NCBI RefSeq assembly: GCF_000021925.1
Contig: NC_011830.1
Span: forward strand, 1,326,501-1,390,500
DNA from: Desulfitobacterium hafniense DCB-2
GTDB lineage: Bacteria > Bacillota > Desulfitobacteriia > Desulfitobacteriales > Desulfitobacteriaceae
Direction of reading: 5' to 3'
DNA length: 64,000 bases
The notes under the pieces were generated by a model, which worked only from the letters and a program-made list of their open reading frames with translations, was not told the origin of the DNA and did not search any database. Positions 1 through 7,463 of the stretch are shown here, piece after piece (position 1 is the first letter of the stretch; every line of letters begins with the position of its first letter). Position numbers and translations under genes: made by a program.

Positions 1-471
1 CAGCCAGCCCACTTTACCGTCTGCTATAGGGACAAGAACATCAATAATTTCACCTTCATTGGAGTTAAAGGAGAGGGTGTTGTCATGAGAAAGGTCGGCG
101 GGTATGGATCTTAAATTAAGGAGGCCGCTGGGAACACCTTCTCCAAAAGTATGGGTCACAAGTTCACCATTCTTATCAAAAATCATCAGGTAACGGATAT
201 CTTCGTAGTGAGAAGGAAGGCCTTGAAGGATTTCATATAATGAAAAGGAGTCCCCAATCAGCATAGGATTAGTGCTTCTTGCTGCTACATCACTGGCAAT
301 AGCCCGGCCTCTTTCCTTCAATTGCTCCCTTAAAATCTGCTGCATATGGGAGCGGGTTTCCATGATGACGATCAGGCCCAGCAGAGAGACAAAAAGAATA
401 ACAATCCCCATGATTTTCATTTTGATAGGAGCGGACTGAGGCCAATAAAAAAGCTTTTTTATAATGGTCAT
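1..471 (-). CDS. Sensor kinase-like membrane protein, N-terminal part
   Basis: The first 157 codons of a protein that runs off the left edge. It opens with a short cytoplasmic stretch and a hydrophobic helix at about residues 19-36 (IMGIVILFVSLLGLIVIME), then an extracytoplasmic region with the look of a single Cache-type sensor domain. No kinase domain is visible because the C-terminal part is missing, so histidine kinase is inferred from this layout and from the neighbour. Its ATG shares one base with the stop of the PhnD-like gene (TGATG), so the two are translationally coupled. Paired binding proteins and membrane kinases often sense the ligand of the binding protein. A diguanylate cyclase or other signalling output is also possible. 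Confidence 0.6.
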   Translation of the reverse strand, partial: MTIIKKLFYWPQSAPIKMKIMGIVILFVSLLGLIVIMETRSHMQQILREQLKERGRAIASDVAARSTNPMLIGDSFSLYEILQGLPSHYEDIRYLMIFDKNGELVTHTFGEGVPSGLLNLRSIPADLSHDNTLSFNSNEGEIIDVLVPIADGKVGWL

Positions 472-1436
472 CAGCCAACCCCCACTTCCTGAGACATTTC
501 CCAGACTCGATCATAGAGATCTAAATCAGCATGGACAAAGCGATCGAATTGAAGCAGGCGTAAGGCTTTGCGTCCTTCATCATCTAAATGAAGAGTAAGG
601 AAGACATTCTTGATACGAGCCCGTAGTTCGGGATCAATCTGAGAGGAAACCACTACGGGGGGATTGCCGACTTCTTCCGATTGATCAATGACTTTTATTT
701 TGTCCATAAGTTCTGGTCGGCGGGATAGGGTGAGATCGTAGATTAAACTGTCCACGGCAGCCCCATGGACAAGTCCTTCGGCAACGGCTTTGATGGAATT
801 GTCATGGCTATAGGTAAATATCGTCTTGGAAAAAAAGCTGGAGGGATTATAGCCGGCTTTTTTCAGCATATATTGGGGAGCGATACGCCCGGAGAAAGAG
901 AGCGGATCCGTATAGGCAAAGGTTTTTCCTTTTAAGTCTCTGAAAAAGTGGGCAGGGGAATGGGCAGGAACAATAATATAGGATCGGTATTTGGAGGAAC
1001 CGGCAATTTCCGGGGCAACCAAGATACGTTCAGCTTGTTCAGCCTTATCTCTCCCGAGCAGAGCTCCGGAGCAGATGAAGGCCACCTGGACATCCCCATT
1101 TTCAATGAGATGATTGGTGTCTGAATAGTTTTCCCGCTGGACCATTTGAGCCTGCATATCTACCCGTTCACCCAGCAGATTTAATAAATCCCCATAGAGA
1201 TCCACGTTTTCCATGGGAGTAATAACGGAGGCTACGGCAATACGCAGAAGTTCATTGCTATCATGTTCCTGTTTTTGAGGGGGGGCGTTGAGAATGGATA
1301 AATTAATTTCAGATTGGTTCCTAATAGGTTTGAAATCCCACCAGCCTACAGAAGCGGAAGTAAGGATTCCCAGCTGCAATAGGCCAAGAGTACCAATCCA
1401 GATGGCTTCCCTGCGCGTAAAAAGTTTATCAGACAT
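471..1436 (-). CDS. PhnD-like periplasmic binding protein (phosphate/phosphonate family)
   Basis: A 321-residue binding protein of the PhnD/TauA-like type. The N terminus has RREA followed by a hydrophobic helix, so it is exported or membrane-anchored and resembles a Tat or uncleaved signal. The body has the family pattern: a LRIAVASVITP-like first strand, a GxVQVAFICSGAL segment, a KGKTFAYTDPLSFSG segment and VAEGLVHGAAVDSL. The ATG at 1436 is chosen over the upstream GTG at 1445 because GAGGGTGGGAG lies just ahead of it. No transporter permease or ATPase is next to it. The gene feeds straight into a membrane signalling gene, so a sensory role is more likely than uptake. The ligand is unknown. 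Confidence 0.75.
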   Translation of the reverse strand: MSDKLFTRREAIWIGTLGLLQLGILTSASVGWWDFKPIRNQSEINLSILNAPPQKQEHDSNELLRIAVASVITPMENVDLYGDLLNLLGERVDMQAQMVQRENYSDTNHLIENGDVQVAFICSGALLGRDKAEQAERILVAPEIAGSSKYRSYIIVPAHSPAHFFRDLKGKTFAYTDPLSFSGRIAPQYMLKKAGYNPSSFFSKTIFTYSHDNSIKAVAEGLVHGAAVDSLIYDLTLSRRPELMDKIKVIDQSEEVGNPPVVVSSQIDPELRARIKNVFLTLHLDDEGRKALRLLQFDRFVHADLDLYDRVWEMSQEVGVG

Positions 1437-1681
1437 TTCTCCCACCCTCTCGGTTTGTCTTACGTACCCCTATTATAGCAGAGAAGTCAAATAAAAGGGT
1501 ATCCTGACGAGCATATTAGCTTAAGGCAGGTGTACGGTATAAGCAATGGGGAAGACTATTTCTTCAGGGACAATGGATTAAATAAATAGAAAGAGTAAAG
1601 ATTTAATGAGCGAGCTGAAACAATTAGGGATTGCGTTCCGTAATAAAGGTGTAACGATAAATAAACCTCGGAGGGATGAGC

Positions 1682-2140
1682 ATGACAGATAAATTATACC
1701 GCTCAGAAACAGATAAAAAAGTGGGTGGAGTCTGCGGGGGACTTGCGGATTACTTTGATATTGACTCTACCTTAATTCGTTTGGTTGTCCTCCTGACCTT
1801 CTTCATGGGAGGTGTTGGCTTCTTCCTCTATATTATTGCCTGGGCGGTGATCCCCGTCAATCCGGGCTATAGGGCAGGAGGAGGTTATCACCATGGTGGG
1901 ACGGTGGTGGATGAGATGAAAGAAAGTGTTCAGGATATCGGCAGCTCTGCGCAAAGCTTCGCCCAGGACTTGAGGACAGCCAACCCATCCCAGAGAAAGC
2001 GGTATATAGGAATCGGCCTGATGGTTCTGGGAGTCATTTTTCTCCTGGATCAATGGTTTCCCCATTTCTTTGCCTGGGGGAAAATGTGGCCCCTCATTTT
2101 GATCATCATCGGTATTGGGATTATCATAAGGAGGGATTAA
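1682..2140 (+). CDS. PspC domain membrane protein
   Basis: A 152-residue protein with an N-terminal PspC domain: the LYRSETDKKVGGVCGGLADYF signature lies at residues 4-24, followed by a helix near 35-56. A linker then leads to a second hydrophobic segment near the C terminus (two short helices around WFPHFFAWGKMWPLIL). PspC proteins take part in envelope stress responses. The ATG at 1682 is preferred to the one at 1676 because GGAGG at 1670-1674 is 7 bases upstream of it and too close to the other. It ends 1 base before the next gene, so the two form an operon, a common pairing of PspC with LiaF-like proteins in Firmicutes. Confidence 0.85.
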   Translation: MTDKLYRSETDKKVGGVCGGLADYFDIDSTLIRLVVLLTFFMGGVGFFLYIIAWAVIPVNPGYRAGGGYHHGGTVVDEMKESVQDIGSSAQSFAQDLRTANPSQRKRYIGIGLMVLGVIFLLDQWFPHFFAWGKMWPLILIIIGIGIIIRRD

Positions 2141-2141
2141 G

Positions 2142-3104
2142 ATGCGCCGAGCTGTGGACTCCGTGTTTAAAGGGATCTTTCTGATTCTGCTGGGGATTGT
2201 TTTTTTTGCTAATATGTATGGTTTTCTGCCGTGGAATTTTTGGAGCAATGTTCTTGACCTTTGGCCTTTGCTCTTGATTTTCGCAGGGCTGGCTCTGTTC
2301 TTTAACAAACGCATTCCTTTCAGTGCCGTTCTTGTGGCATTTCTGATCGGGCTTGTGGGGTATTCGGTTATCTTAGGCAGCCCTGCACCGGATAAGTGGC
2401 TTCCGGGCGCTCATGGCTCAGGCCAGACCATGGAGCTGGCCGCTCCTTTAGACCCTCAGGTGGAAAAAGTCAGGCTCACCCTGAACTTAGGGGGAGTGGA
2501 TATGAGTGTCCGGGGGATCGATGGGCGGTCTGAGCCAAGCCAATTGGCTAAAGGAACTTATGAATGGAACGGACGCACCAATTACGGTCCTCCTGAGTTT
2601 AACTACAGAACCGATGGCGACACGACGAAGCTGCAGTTCAATTCAGAGAAAAGGCCCCGCTCAGGTGATCATAAGCTGCTGCTCAATCTCTCCGATCAAG
2701 TATACTATACTAAAGTAGAGCTCAATGCAGGAGCTGTTCAAGGGGCCATGGACTTCAGCCGGCTGCAGATTGAAGATCTGGACATCAGCACCGGTGCCAG
2801 CGATATTGAGCTGAGATTCGGTGATACGGGTGGACGGACCAAGCTGGATCTCAGTACCGGTGCCACCAAGCTCAACCTTGTCGTGCCGGAGAGCGTAGGT
2901 TTAAAGATCACTATGAGCGGCATTGCCAGTGAAACGAATTTTGCCGGCGACGGTTTAATTCTGAGCTCACAGGATTGGGTAAGTCCCAATTATGAAGCGG
3001 CCAGGACAAAGATTGACATGGATATCTCCATGGCTGCCGGCAGGATTAACCTGGAGCGCATCCCGGCTCCCATACAATCTGATGGAAATCCCCAGTCACT
3101 GTAA
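2142..3104 (+). CDS. LiaF-like membrane protein (DUF5668 plus beta-helical C-terminal domain)
   Basis: A 320-residue protein. Residues 1-85 hold about three or four membrane helices of the LiaI/LiaF type (GIFLILLGIVFFANMYGFLP). The C-terminal 200 residues are soluble, with repeating short beta-strands such as LDISTGASDIELRFG and LDLSTGATKLNLVVP, as in the toast-rack/DUF4097 fold of LiaF and its relatives. In Bacillus, LiaF restrains an envelope-stress two-component system. No LiaRS pair is adjacent here, so its partner is unknown. AGGAGG lies just before the ATG, and the gene is coupled to the PspC gene upstream. Confidence 0.75.
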   Translation: MRRAVDSVFKGIFLILLGIVFFANMYGFLPWNFWSNVLDLWPLLLIFAGLALFFNKRIPFSAVLVAFLIGLVGYSVILGSPAPDKWLPGAHGSGQTMELAAPLDPQVEKVRLTLNLGGVDMSVRGIDGRSEPSQLAKGTYEWNGRTNYGPPEFNYRTDGDTTKLQFNSEKRPRSGDHKLLLNLSDQVYYTKVELNAGAVQGAMDFSRLQIEDLDISTGASDIELRFGDTGGRTKLDLSTGATKLNLVVPESVGLKITMSGIASETNFAGDGLILSSQDWVSPNYEAARTKIDMDISMAAGRINLERIPAPIQSDGNPQSL

Positions 3105-3130
3105 ACGAAAACATGGTAATCGGGATGAGC

Positions 3131-3173
3131 AGAAAAACACCCCGCTCCCGGGCTGGACCAGGAGCGGGGTGTT
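3131..3173 (-). terminator. Bidirectional terminator between the liaF-like gene and speD
   Basis: Inverted arms at 3136-3148 and 3161-3173 (AACACCCCGCTCC and its complement) give a 13-bp GC-rich stem with a 12-base loop. Read on the minus strand the stem is followed by a T run, so it is a good terminator for speD. It also ends the plus-strand operon. Confidence 0.85.
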
Positions 3174-3210
3174 GAGCAGCTTGGGCTGTTGAGCAGCTTG
3201 GGCTGTTGAG
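3171..3210. repeat. 17-bp tandem repeat, about 2.4 copies
   Basis: The unit GTTGAGCAGCTTGGGCT occurs at 3171-3187 and 3188-3204, and a six-base partial copy follows. It begins inside the 3' arm of the terminator. It probably arose by slippage; no function is evident. Confidence 0.9.
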
Positions 3211-3221
3211 GATGAAGTGTT

Positions 3222-4052
3222 CTAGATTCTCGGCATATTCTTTCCGTAGAAAATCTCGGCCATTTCCTTCTTCAGCCGTTGTTTGATTTTACGTTTGTCA
3301 TTGATGGACAGTTCCTTTTTGGCGGTGCCAAAGAGATAATTATCCAGGTCGAAGTCTTTAAGGATCATCTTGGTGTGGAAGATATATTCCTGGAAGACGG
3401 TAACATCGATCATCTGATAGAGATCCCGGTATTTCCGATCGACATAGTTTTGGATCGAATTGATCTTATGGTCAATGAAGACTTTTTTGCCATCCACATC
3501 CCGGGTAAAACCGCGGACACGATAATCGGCGACGATGATATCCGGGGCGAAGCTTTCGATCAGGAAGTTAAGTGCCTTCAAAGGAGAAATCTGCCCGCAG
3601 GTGGAGACATCGATATCCGCCCGGAAGGTGGAAATCCCGCCGTGGGGATGGCTTTCCGGATAGGTGTGCACGGTGATATGGCTTTTATCCAAGTGGGCAA
3701 CCACTGCATCGGGGAGAGGCCCTTCTTTGTCGGTATACACGGGGCTAAAGGGATCATTGTCCGGGTTCTCCGGGCCTAAATGCTCTTCGGCGATGAGCAT
3801 GGTGACACTGGCTCCCTGGGGATCGTAATCCTGCTTGGCAATATTTAAAATGTTGGCCCCCACGATCCGGGCGACCTCAGTGACAATGCTGGTCAGTCTT
3901 TGCGCGTTGTACTCTTCGTCGATGTATTGTATATACGCATCCCGATGCTCCGGAGTTTTGGCATAACATATATCATACATATTGAAACTCAGGGTTTTGG
4001 TAAGATTATTGAACCCGTAGAGCCTCAGCTTTTTGAGCGGTTTTACTTCCAA
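3222..4052 (-). CDS. speD: S-adenosylmethionine decarboxylase, E. coli type
   Basis: A 276-residue proenzyme. It makes decarboxylated SAM, the aminopropyl donor for spermidine. The match to E. coli SpeD is close throughout: LYGFNNLTKTLSF at the start, DYDPQGASVT, and the self-cleavage site AHLDKSHITVHTYPESHP, where Ser124 would become the pyruvoyl group. FRADIDVSTCG and DYRVRGFTRD follow. The start is TTG at 4052: AGGAGG on the minus strand (4061-4067) is 9 bases ahead of it, and the extra N-terminal residues of the longer reading frame do not match the family. No speE is in the window, so the aminopropyltransferase lies elsewhere. Confidence 0.95.
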   Translation of the reverse strand: MEVKPLKKLRLYGFNNLTKTLSFNMYDICYAKTPEHRDAYIQYIDEEYNAQRLTSIVTEVARIVGANILNIAKQDYDPQGASVTMLIAEEHLGPENPDNDPFSPVYTDKEGPLPDAVVAHLDKSHITVHTYPESHPHGGISTFRADIDVSTCGQISPLKALNFLIESFAPDIIVADYRVRGFTRDVDGKKVFIDHKINSIQNYVDRKYRDLYQMIDVTVFQEYIFHTKMILKDFDLDNYLFGTAKKELSINDKRKIKQRLKKEMAEIFYGKNMPRI

Positions 4053-4336
4053 TTCTGTGTTCCTCCTAGCAGTTTGATTGGTGTACTTTACTTCTCTTGT
4101 TATCCCTATAAAAAATGGGGATAATCCCTCCTTTAGTGAAGAACAAAGGAGGAGAAAAGCTTCTGGGCAAGAATATAAAAGAATATATCGGTGCGTTTTT
4201 TTGTATATAAGGATACTATAATACAAGTTTTCCCCCTAGCATAGCATTATTATTTAATATTTCAGTGATATTTCCAGTGAGGTTGAAGATAATAGCAGCA
4301 GAGTCAACTGGAAAATAATATTAAGGAGGAAACACT

Positions 4337-4933
4337 ATGCCATATCAATTACCAGAACTACCCTATGCTTATGACGCTTTGGAGCCCCATTATGACGAAG
4401 CGACAGTGCGGCTCCACCACGATATCCATCACAAAGGCTATGTTGATGGATTAAATAACGCAGAGGCCAAGCTGGCCGAAGCCCGTGAAAAGGGAGATTT
4501 CGGTCTGGTCAAGCACTGGGAAAGAGAGTTGGCTTTCCATGGCTCCGGCCATCTGTTGCACACTTTATTCTGGACGAATATGACTCCTGATGGCGGCGGC
4601 ACTCCCGCCGGCTCTCTGGGAGAAAGAATCAGCCAGGACTTTGGTTCTTTTGAAGCCTTTAAGAAGCAATTCTCCGCCGCCGCTGTGGCTGTCGAAGGGT
4701 CCGGCTGGGCAGTGCTTGTCTGGAATCCGGAATTTAAAAAACTGGAGATTCTGCAAGCCGAAAAGCATCAGAATCTCACCCAATGGGGGGTTGTGCCCCT
4801 CCTTACAGTAGACGTCTGGGAGCATGCCTATTATCTGAAATACCAGAATAAACGGGCAGCCTGGGTGGAGACCTGGTGGAACCTCGTCAACTGGGCGGAT
4901 GTGTCCCAAAGATTTGACAAAGCAGTAAAGTAA
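4337..4933 (+). CDS. sodA: Superoxide dismutase, Fe/Mn type
   Basis: A 198-residue cytoplasmic enzyme that converts superoxide to oxygen and hydrogen peroxide. The family metal ligands are visible: a His in LHHDIHHKGY (about 27), one in HGSGHLLHTLFW (about 78-82), and Asp and His in DVWEHAYYLKY. Length is normal. AAGGAGG stands before the ATG. The gene is single, with an A/T-rich promoter region ahead and a strong terminator behind. Whether iron or manganese is used cannot be read with confidence. For an anaerobe this is a protective enzyme against oxygen exposure. Confidence 0.95.
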   Translation: MPYQLPELPYAYDALEPHYDEATVRLHHDIHHKGYVDGLNNAEAKLAEAREKGDFGLVKHWERELAFHGSGHLLHTLFWTNMTPDGGGTPAGSLGERISQDFGSFEAFKKQFSAAAVAVEGSGWAVLVWNPEFKKLEILQAEKHQNLTQWGVVPLLTVDVWEHAYYLKYQNKRAAWVETWWNLVNWADVSQRFDKAVK

Positions 4934-4969
4934 TCTGAGCTGCAACCTGAGCAAGAATTAAAGAAGCTT

Positions 4970-5018
4970 AAACAGGCTGTGGAAACGATACGTATCGTTT
5001 TCCACAGCCTGTTTTTTT
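4970..5018 (+). terminator. sodA terminator
   Basis: A near-perfect stem of about 20 bp: AAACAGGCTGTGGAAACGAT pairs with the matching strand from 4994, with one bulged T. A run of seven T follows. Confidence 0.92.
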
Positions 5019-5027
5019 AACCATAAC

Positions 5028-5079
5028 TTAACCTAAGCTTCATCTTGAGTTAACAAGCAATCATTATGATAAATATAAA
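5028..5079 (+). promoter_or_regulatory. Pho-box promoter of the phoB-like gene
   Basis: Three hexamers with an exact 11-base period: TTAACC (5028), TTCATC (5039) and TTAACA (5050). This matches the TTAACA-n5 repeat bound by PhoP/PhoB in Gram-positive bacteria. A TATAAA -10 element begins at 5074, 18 bases after the last repeat. The layout suggests phosphate-starvation autoregulation. Two further sites of the same design lie before the chemoreceptor and pstS. Confidence 0.7.
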
Positions 5080-5130
5080 GGATCAAGTATCGATTTATAT
5101 CGAACGTAATGGATTGCCTTGGAGGATACT

Positions 5131-5835
5131 ATGGTTAAAATTTTGCTCGTGGAAGATGATGCGGTCATTCAAGAGCTTGTCACCTACAATCTGGAACGTG
5201 AGGGTTATACGGTCATGATCGCTGAAGAAGGGAATAAGGCCTTAGAGTTATTAAATAAGGAGAAGCCGGATCTGGTGCTTTTGGATGTGATGCTTCCGGA
5301 ATTGGATGGGCTGGACGTGTGTAAAAAAATCCGGGGGAACCAGGAGACGGCGAACATCCCCCTCATTATGCTCAGTGCCCGGGATGAGGTGGCTGATCGG
5401 GTTATCGGCCTGGAGCTGGGTGCTGATGATTATATCACCAAACCGTTCAGCCCCCGGGAGTTGCTGGCCCGGATTAAGGCCCGGCTGAGAGAAGAAAGGC
5501 GCAATTCAACGCCGCCGCCCCTTTCTCTTACCTGGGGTGATTTGGAGATCTGGCCGGAGAGCTATATGGTTACGATAAAAGGAGAACAGGTCACCCTGAC
5601 AGGAAAGGAATTTGAGCTCCTGCATATCTTTATGAAACGCCCCAACCAGGTCTTCAGCAGAGAGTACCTCCTGCAGAAAGTGTGGGGGTATACCGTCAGC
5701 GGGGATACCAGAACGGTGGATGTTCACATAAGCAACCTGAGGAGTAAACTTAAATCGGTTTCACCAATTATTGAATCGGTACGGGGGGTTGGCTACCGGT
5801 TGGCTGTAAACTACTCCAGGCCCAAGGATGTTTAA
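5131..5835 (+). CDS. phoB: Phosphate regulon response regulator, PhoB/PhoP-like
   Basis: A 234-residue OmpR-family regulator. The receiver domain (1-120) has acidic residues at 9-10, phospho-acceptor Asp52 in LVLLDVMLPE, and Lys in DDYITKPFSP. The winged-helix domain has LTGKEFELLHIFMKRPNQVFSREYLL and ends with RTVDVHISNLRSKL and VRGVGYRL. ATG 5131 has GGAGG 5 bases ahead. The Pho assignment rests on the upstream Pho box and on phoU following 16 bases later. No PhoR-type kinase is adjacent, which is unusual; either it lies elsewhere or another kinase acts on this regulator. Confidence 0.85.
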   Translation: MVKILLVEDDAVIQELVTYNLEREGYTVMIAEEGNKALELLNKEKPDLVLLDVMLPELDGLDVCKKIRGNQETANIPLIMLSARDEVADRVIGLELGADDYITKPFSPRELLARIKARLREERRNSTPPPLSLTWGDLEIWPESYMVTIKGEQVTLTGKEFELLHIFMKRPNQVFSREYLLQKVWGYTVSGDTRTVDVHISNLRSKLKSVSPIIESVRGVGYRLAVNYSRPKDV

Positions 5836-5851
5836 AAAAGGAGGCATTTAA

Positions 5852-6511
5852 TTGGCTAACAGGCAAATGTTTGACAAATCCTTAGAGGAACTCAATGAAA
5901 AGGTGTTTGAATTGGGCAAAAAAGTAAACTCCCGGGTGGATGCCGCGATAAAATCCCTGGCCAAGCAGGATTTAGAGCTGGCTGATAACGTCATTACCGG
6001 AGATCTGGAGATCAATGAGCTGCAAGCAGACATCGAAGAGACCTGCATGCTGTTGATTGCTCAACAACAGCCTTTTGCTAAAGATCTGCGCAAGATCGTG
6101 GCCGCTTTTAAAATATCCATCAACCTGGAGAGAATCGGGGATTTATCCGTTGACGTGGCCAAACATACCCTCCGTACAGGGGGGCAGGAGCTGCTGAAGC
6201 CCTTAGTGGATTTGCCGAGGATGGCGGACTTGGTTCAGCAGATGGTTATCAAGGGCATCGAAGCCTATAAAACGGAAGATGGGTCAGCGGCCAAAGCGAT
6301 GGCCCTCATGGATGATGAAGTGGATCATCTCTATGCACAGGTCTTCCGGGAATTGCTTGTCTTCATGATGGAAGCTCCTAAAACGATTAATCAAGCGACC
6401 TACCTCATTTTCGTGGGCAGATTTCTGGAGCGTATGGGAGATTATTGCACCAATATCGCTGAAGAAGTTGTGTATGTGGAAACCGGCAAGCGCTCGGATC
6501 TCAATCAATAG
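5852..6511 (+). CDS. phoU: Phosphate transport regulator PhoU
   Basis: A 219-residue helical protein that restrains PstSCAB and Pho signalling when phosphate is plentiful. It has the two PhoU repeats, each with a metal-binding E/DxxxD-type motif: INLERIGDLSVDVAKH in the first and FLERMGDYCTNIAEEV in the second. The start is TTG at 5852 with AAGGAGG ahead. It is probably cotranscribed with the phoB-like gene. Its expected partners, pstSCAB, are 14.5 kb downstream beyond the inserted island. Confidence 0.95.
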   Translation: MANRQMFDKSLEELNEKVFELGKKVNSRVDAAIKSLAKQDLELADNVITGDLEINELQADIEETCMLLIAQQQPFAKDLRKIVAAFKISINLERIGDLSVDVAKHTLRTGGQELLKPLVDLPRMADLVQQMVIKGIEAYKTEDGSAAKAMALMDDEVDHLYAQVFRELLVFMMEAPKTINQATYLIFVGRFLERMGDYCTNIAEEVVYVETGKRSDLNQ

Positions 6512-6561
6512 AGAAAAGGGTTTGCCAGGCTGAGTTTCCGTGAATTAGGCATCGGGAACAT

Positions 6562-6606
6562 AAAGAGAGGGCTGATTCCTGAAAAGGGCTGATCGGCTCT
6601 CTTTTT
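6562..6606 (+). terminator. phoU terminator
   Basis: A stem from 6562-6576 with 6592-6605 (AAAGAGAGGGCTGAT against ATCGGCTCTCTTT, with G-T pairs), then TTTTTT. The loop, 3' arm and T run lie within the left copy of the 41-bp direct repeat that brackets the island. Confidence 0.8.
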
Positions 6607-6620
6607 TGCCTGCTTTTGAT
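6580..6620 (+). repeat. 41-bp direct repeat, left copy (island boundary)
   Basis: The stretch from TGAAAAGGGCTGATCGG to TTTTGAT recurs at 18275-18315 with a single C/T difference at 6594. It starts in the loop of the phoU terminator. The right copy lacks the 5' terminator arm, so the left junction looks original and the right one duplicated. The sequence between the copies (6621-18274) contains exactly the catabolic gene set. Confidence 0.9.
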
Positions 6621-6683
6621 GATTGAACGAGACTTCTGCCAGTGGTAAACAAAGACCGCTGATAAGCGGTGGGAGGAAGATTC

Positions 6684-6782
6684 TTCATCTATATCAAAAG
6701 TAAGAAGACTCGTCCCAAAAACAACGTGGTCATGGAATTTACAGGCATAGAAAGCTATCGCCTCTGCTATGTTCATGATTGA
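6684..6782 (+). pseudogene. Possible transposase N-terminal remnant
   Basis: A 32-codon open stretch reading FIYIKSKKTRPKNNVV...GIESYR, then a stop. The basic start with an ESYR motif resembles the beginning of IS4/IS1634-type transposases. GGGAGGA lies ahead but there is no start codon at the expected place (TTC instead). It is just inside the left island boundary. The match is from memory of the family and is short, so it may be chance. Confidence 0.25.
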
Positions 6783-6785
6783 CGG

Positions 6786-7463
6786 CTATTTGAGTTTATA
6801 TAGTTTCGTCGGCCTCCCAACTTTGTATTCTAAAGACACGGTAACTTGTCCCTGCTTCACCAAGTGTTCCAAGTACTTCCAGGCTGTAATTCTTGACATC
6901 GAGAGATCTGCGGCTATCTCGTGGCAAGACTTTGGGTTGGGATGATCGTACAAATAGTCGGTAATCAGCTTAAGCGTCAATAAGTGAACTCCTTTGGGAA
7001 GAGAAGAGGTCGTATAGTCAATCTCCAAGAAGTCAAAGCGTGAATCTAAATCAGCCTGATTAATTTCTTGCTCTGTATCGATAACCTTCTTTAAATGCAC
7101 ATAATTCAACAGGGCTTGCTTGAATCGTTTAAAGCCAAAAGGTTTAATCAAAAAATCCACGGCGCCATAGCGAAGGGCTTCCTGAACGGTGACTGAATCC
7201 TTAGCGGCAGTGATCAGAATAACATCCAATAAAAAATTATTATCCCGAATTGTTTTCAGCAAGTGCATACCATTTCCATTCGGTAAAAAAACGTCTAGCA
7301 ATATCAAATCAGGCATATTTGTTTTAAGGGTTTCAAGCGCTTGGGCTTCCGTAAAACAAGTCCCAACTACTTTGAAAGGATGCCCGATTTGTTCGACGTA
7401 ACTTTTGTTAAATTCGGCGACCATGGGATCATCTTCAATAATCAATACCCTGATCTTTTTCAT
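6786..7463 (-). CDS. Response regulator, CitB/DcuR family
   Basis: A 225-residue regulator. The receiver domain has acidic residues at 10-12 and phospho-acceptor Asp57 in DLILLDVFLPNGNG. The C-terminal DNA-binding part has SMSRITAWKYLEHLVKQG, as in DcuR/CitB/DctR proteins. It overlaps the kinase gene by 29 bases and is translated after it. Family members respond to C4-dicarboxylates, citrate or related acids. Here the likely target is the divergent TRAP transporter operon that starts 470 bases beyond the kinase. Confidence 0.9.
   Translation of the reverse strand: MKKIRVLIIEDDPMVAEFNKSYVEQIGHPFKVVGTCFTEAQALETLKTNMPDLILLDVFLPNGNGMHLLKTIRDNNFLLDVILITAAKDSVTVQEALRYGAVDFLIKPFGFKRFKQALLNYVHLKKVIDTEQEINQADLDSRFDFLEIDYTTSSLPKGVHLLTLKLITDYLYDHPNPKSCHEIAADLSMSRITAWKYLEHLVKQGQVTVSLEYKVGRPTKLYKLK

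Noticed and set aside
1772..2314. Long minus-strand open frame opposite the PspC gene
   Set aside because: It lies antisense to two well-supported genes, has no ribosome binding site and shows no protein family features; the same holds for other antisense frames in the window.
6684..6782. Possible IS1634-type transposase start
   Set aside because: Only 32 codons, no start codon and no inverted repeats found at the island ends. Kept only as a low-confidence remnant, not as evidence of an insertion sequence.
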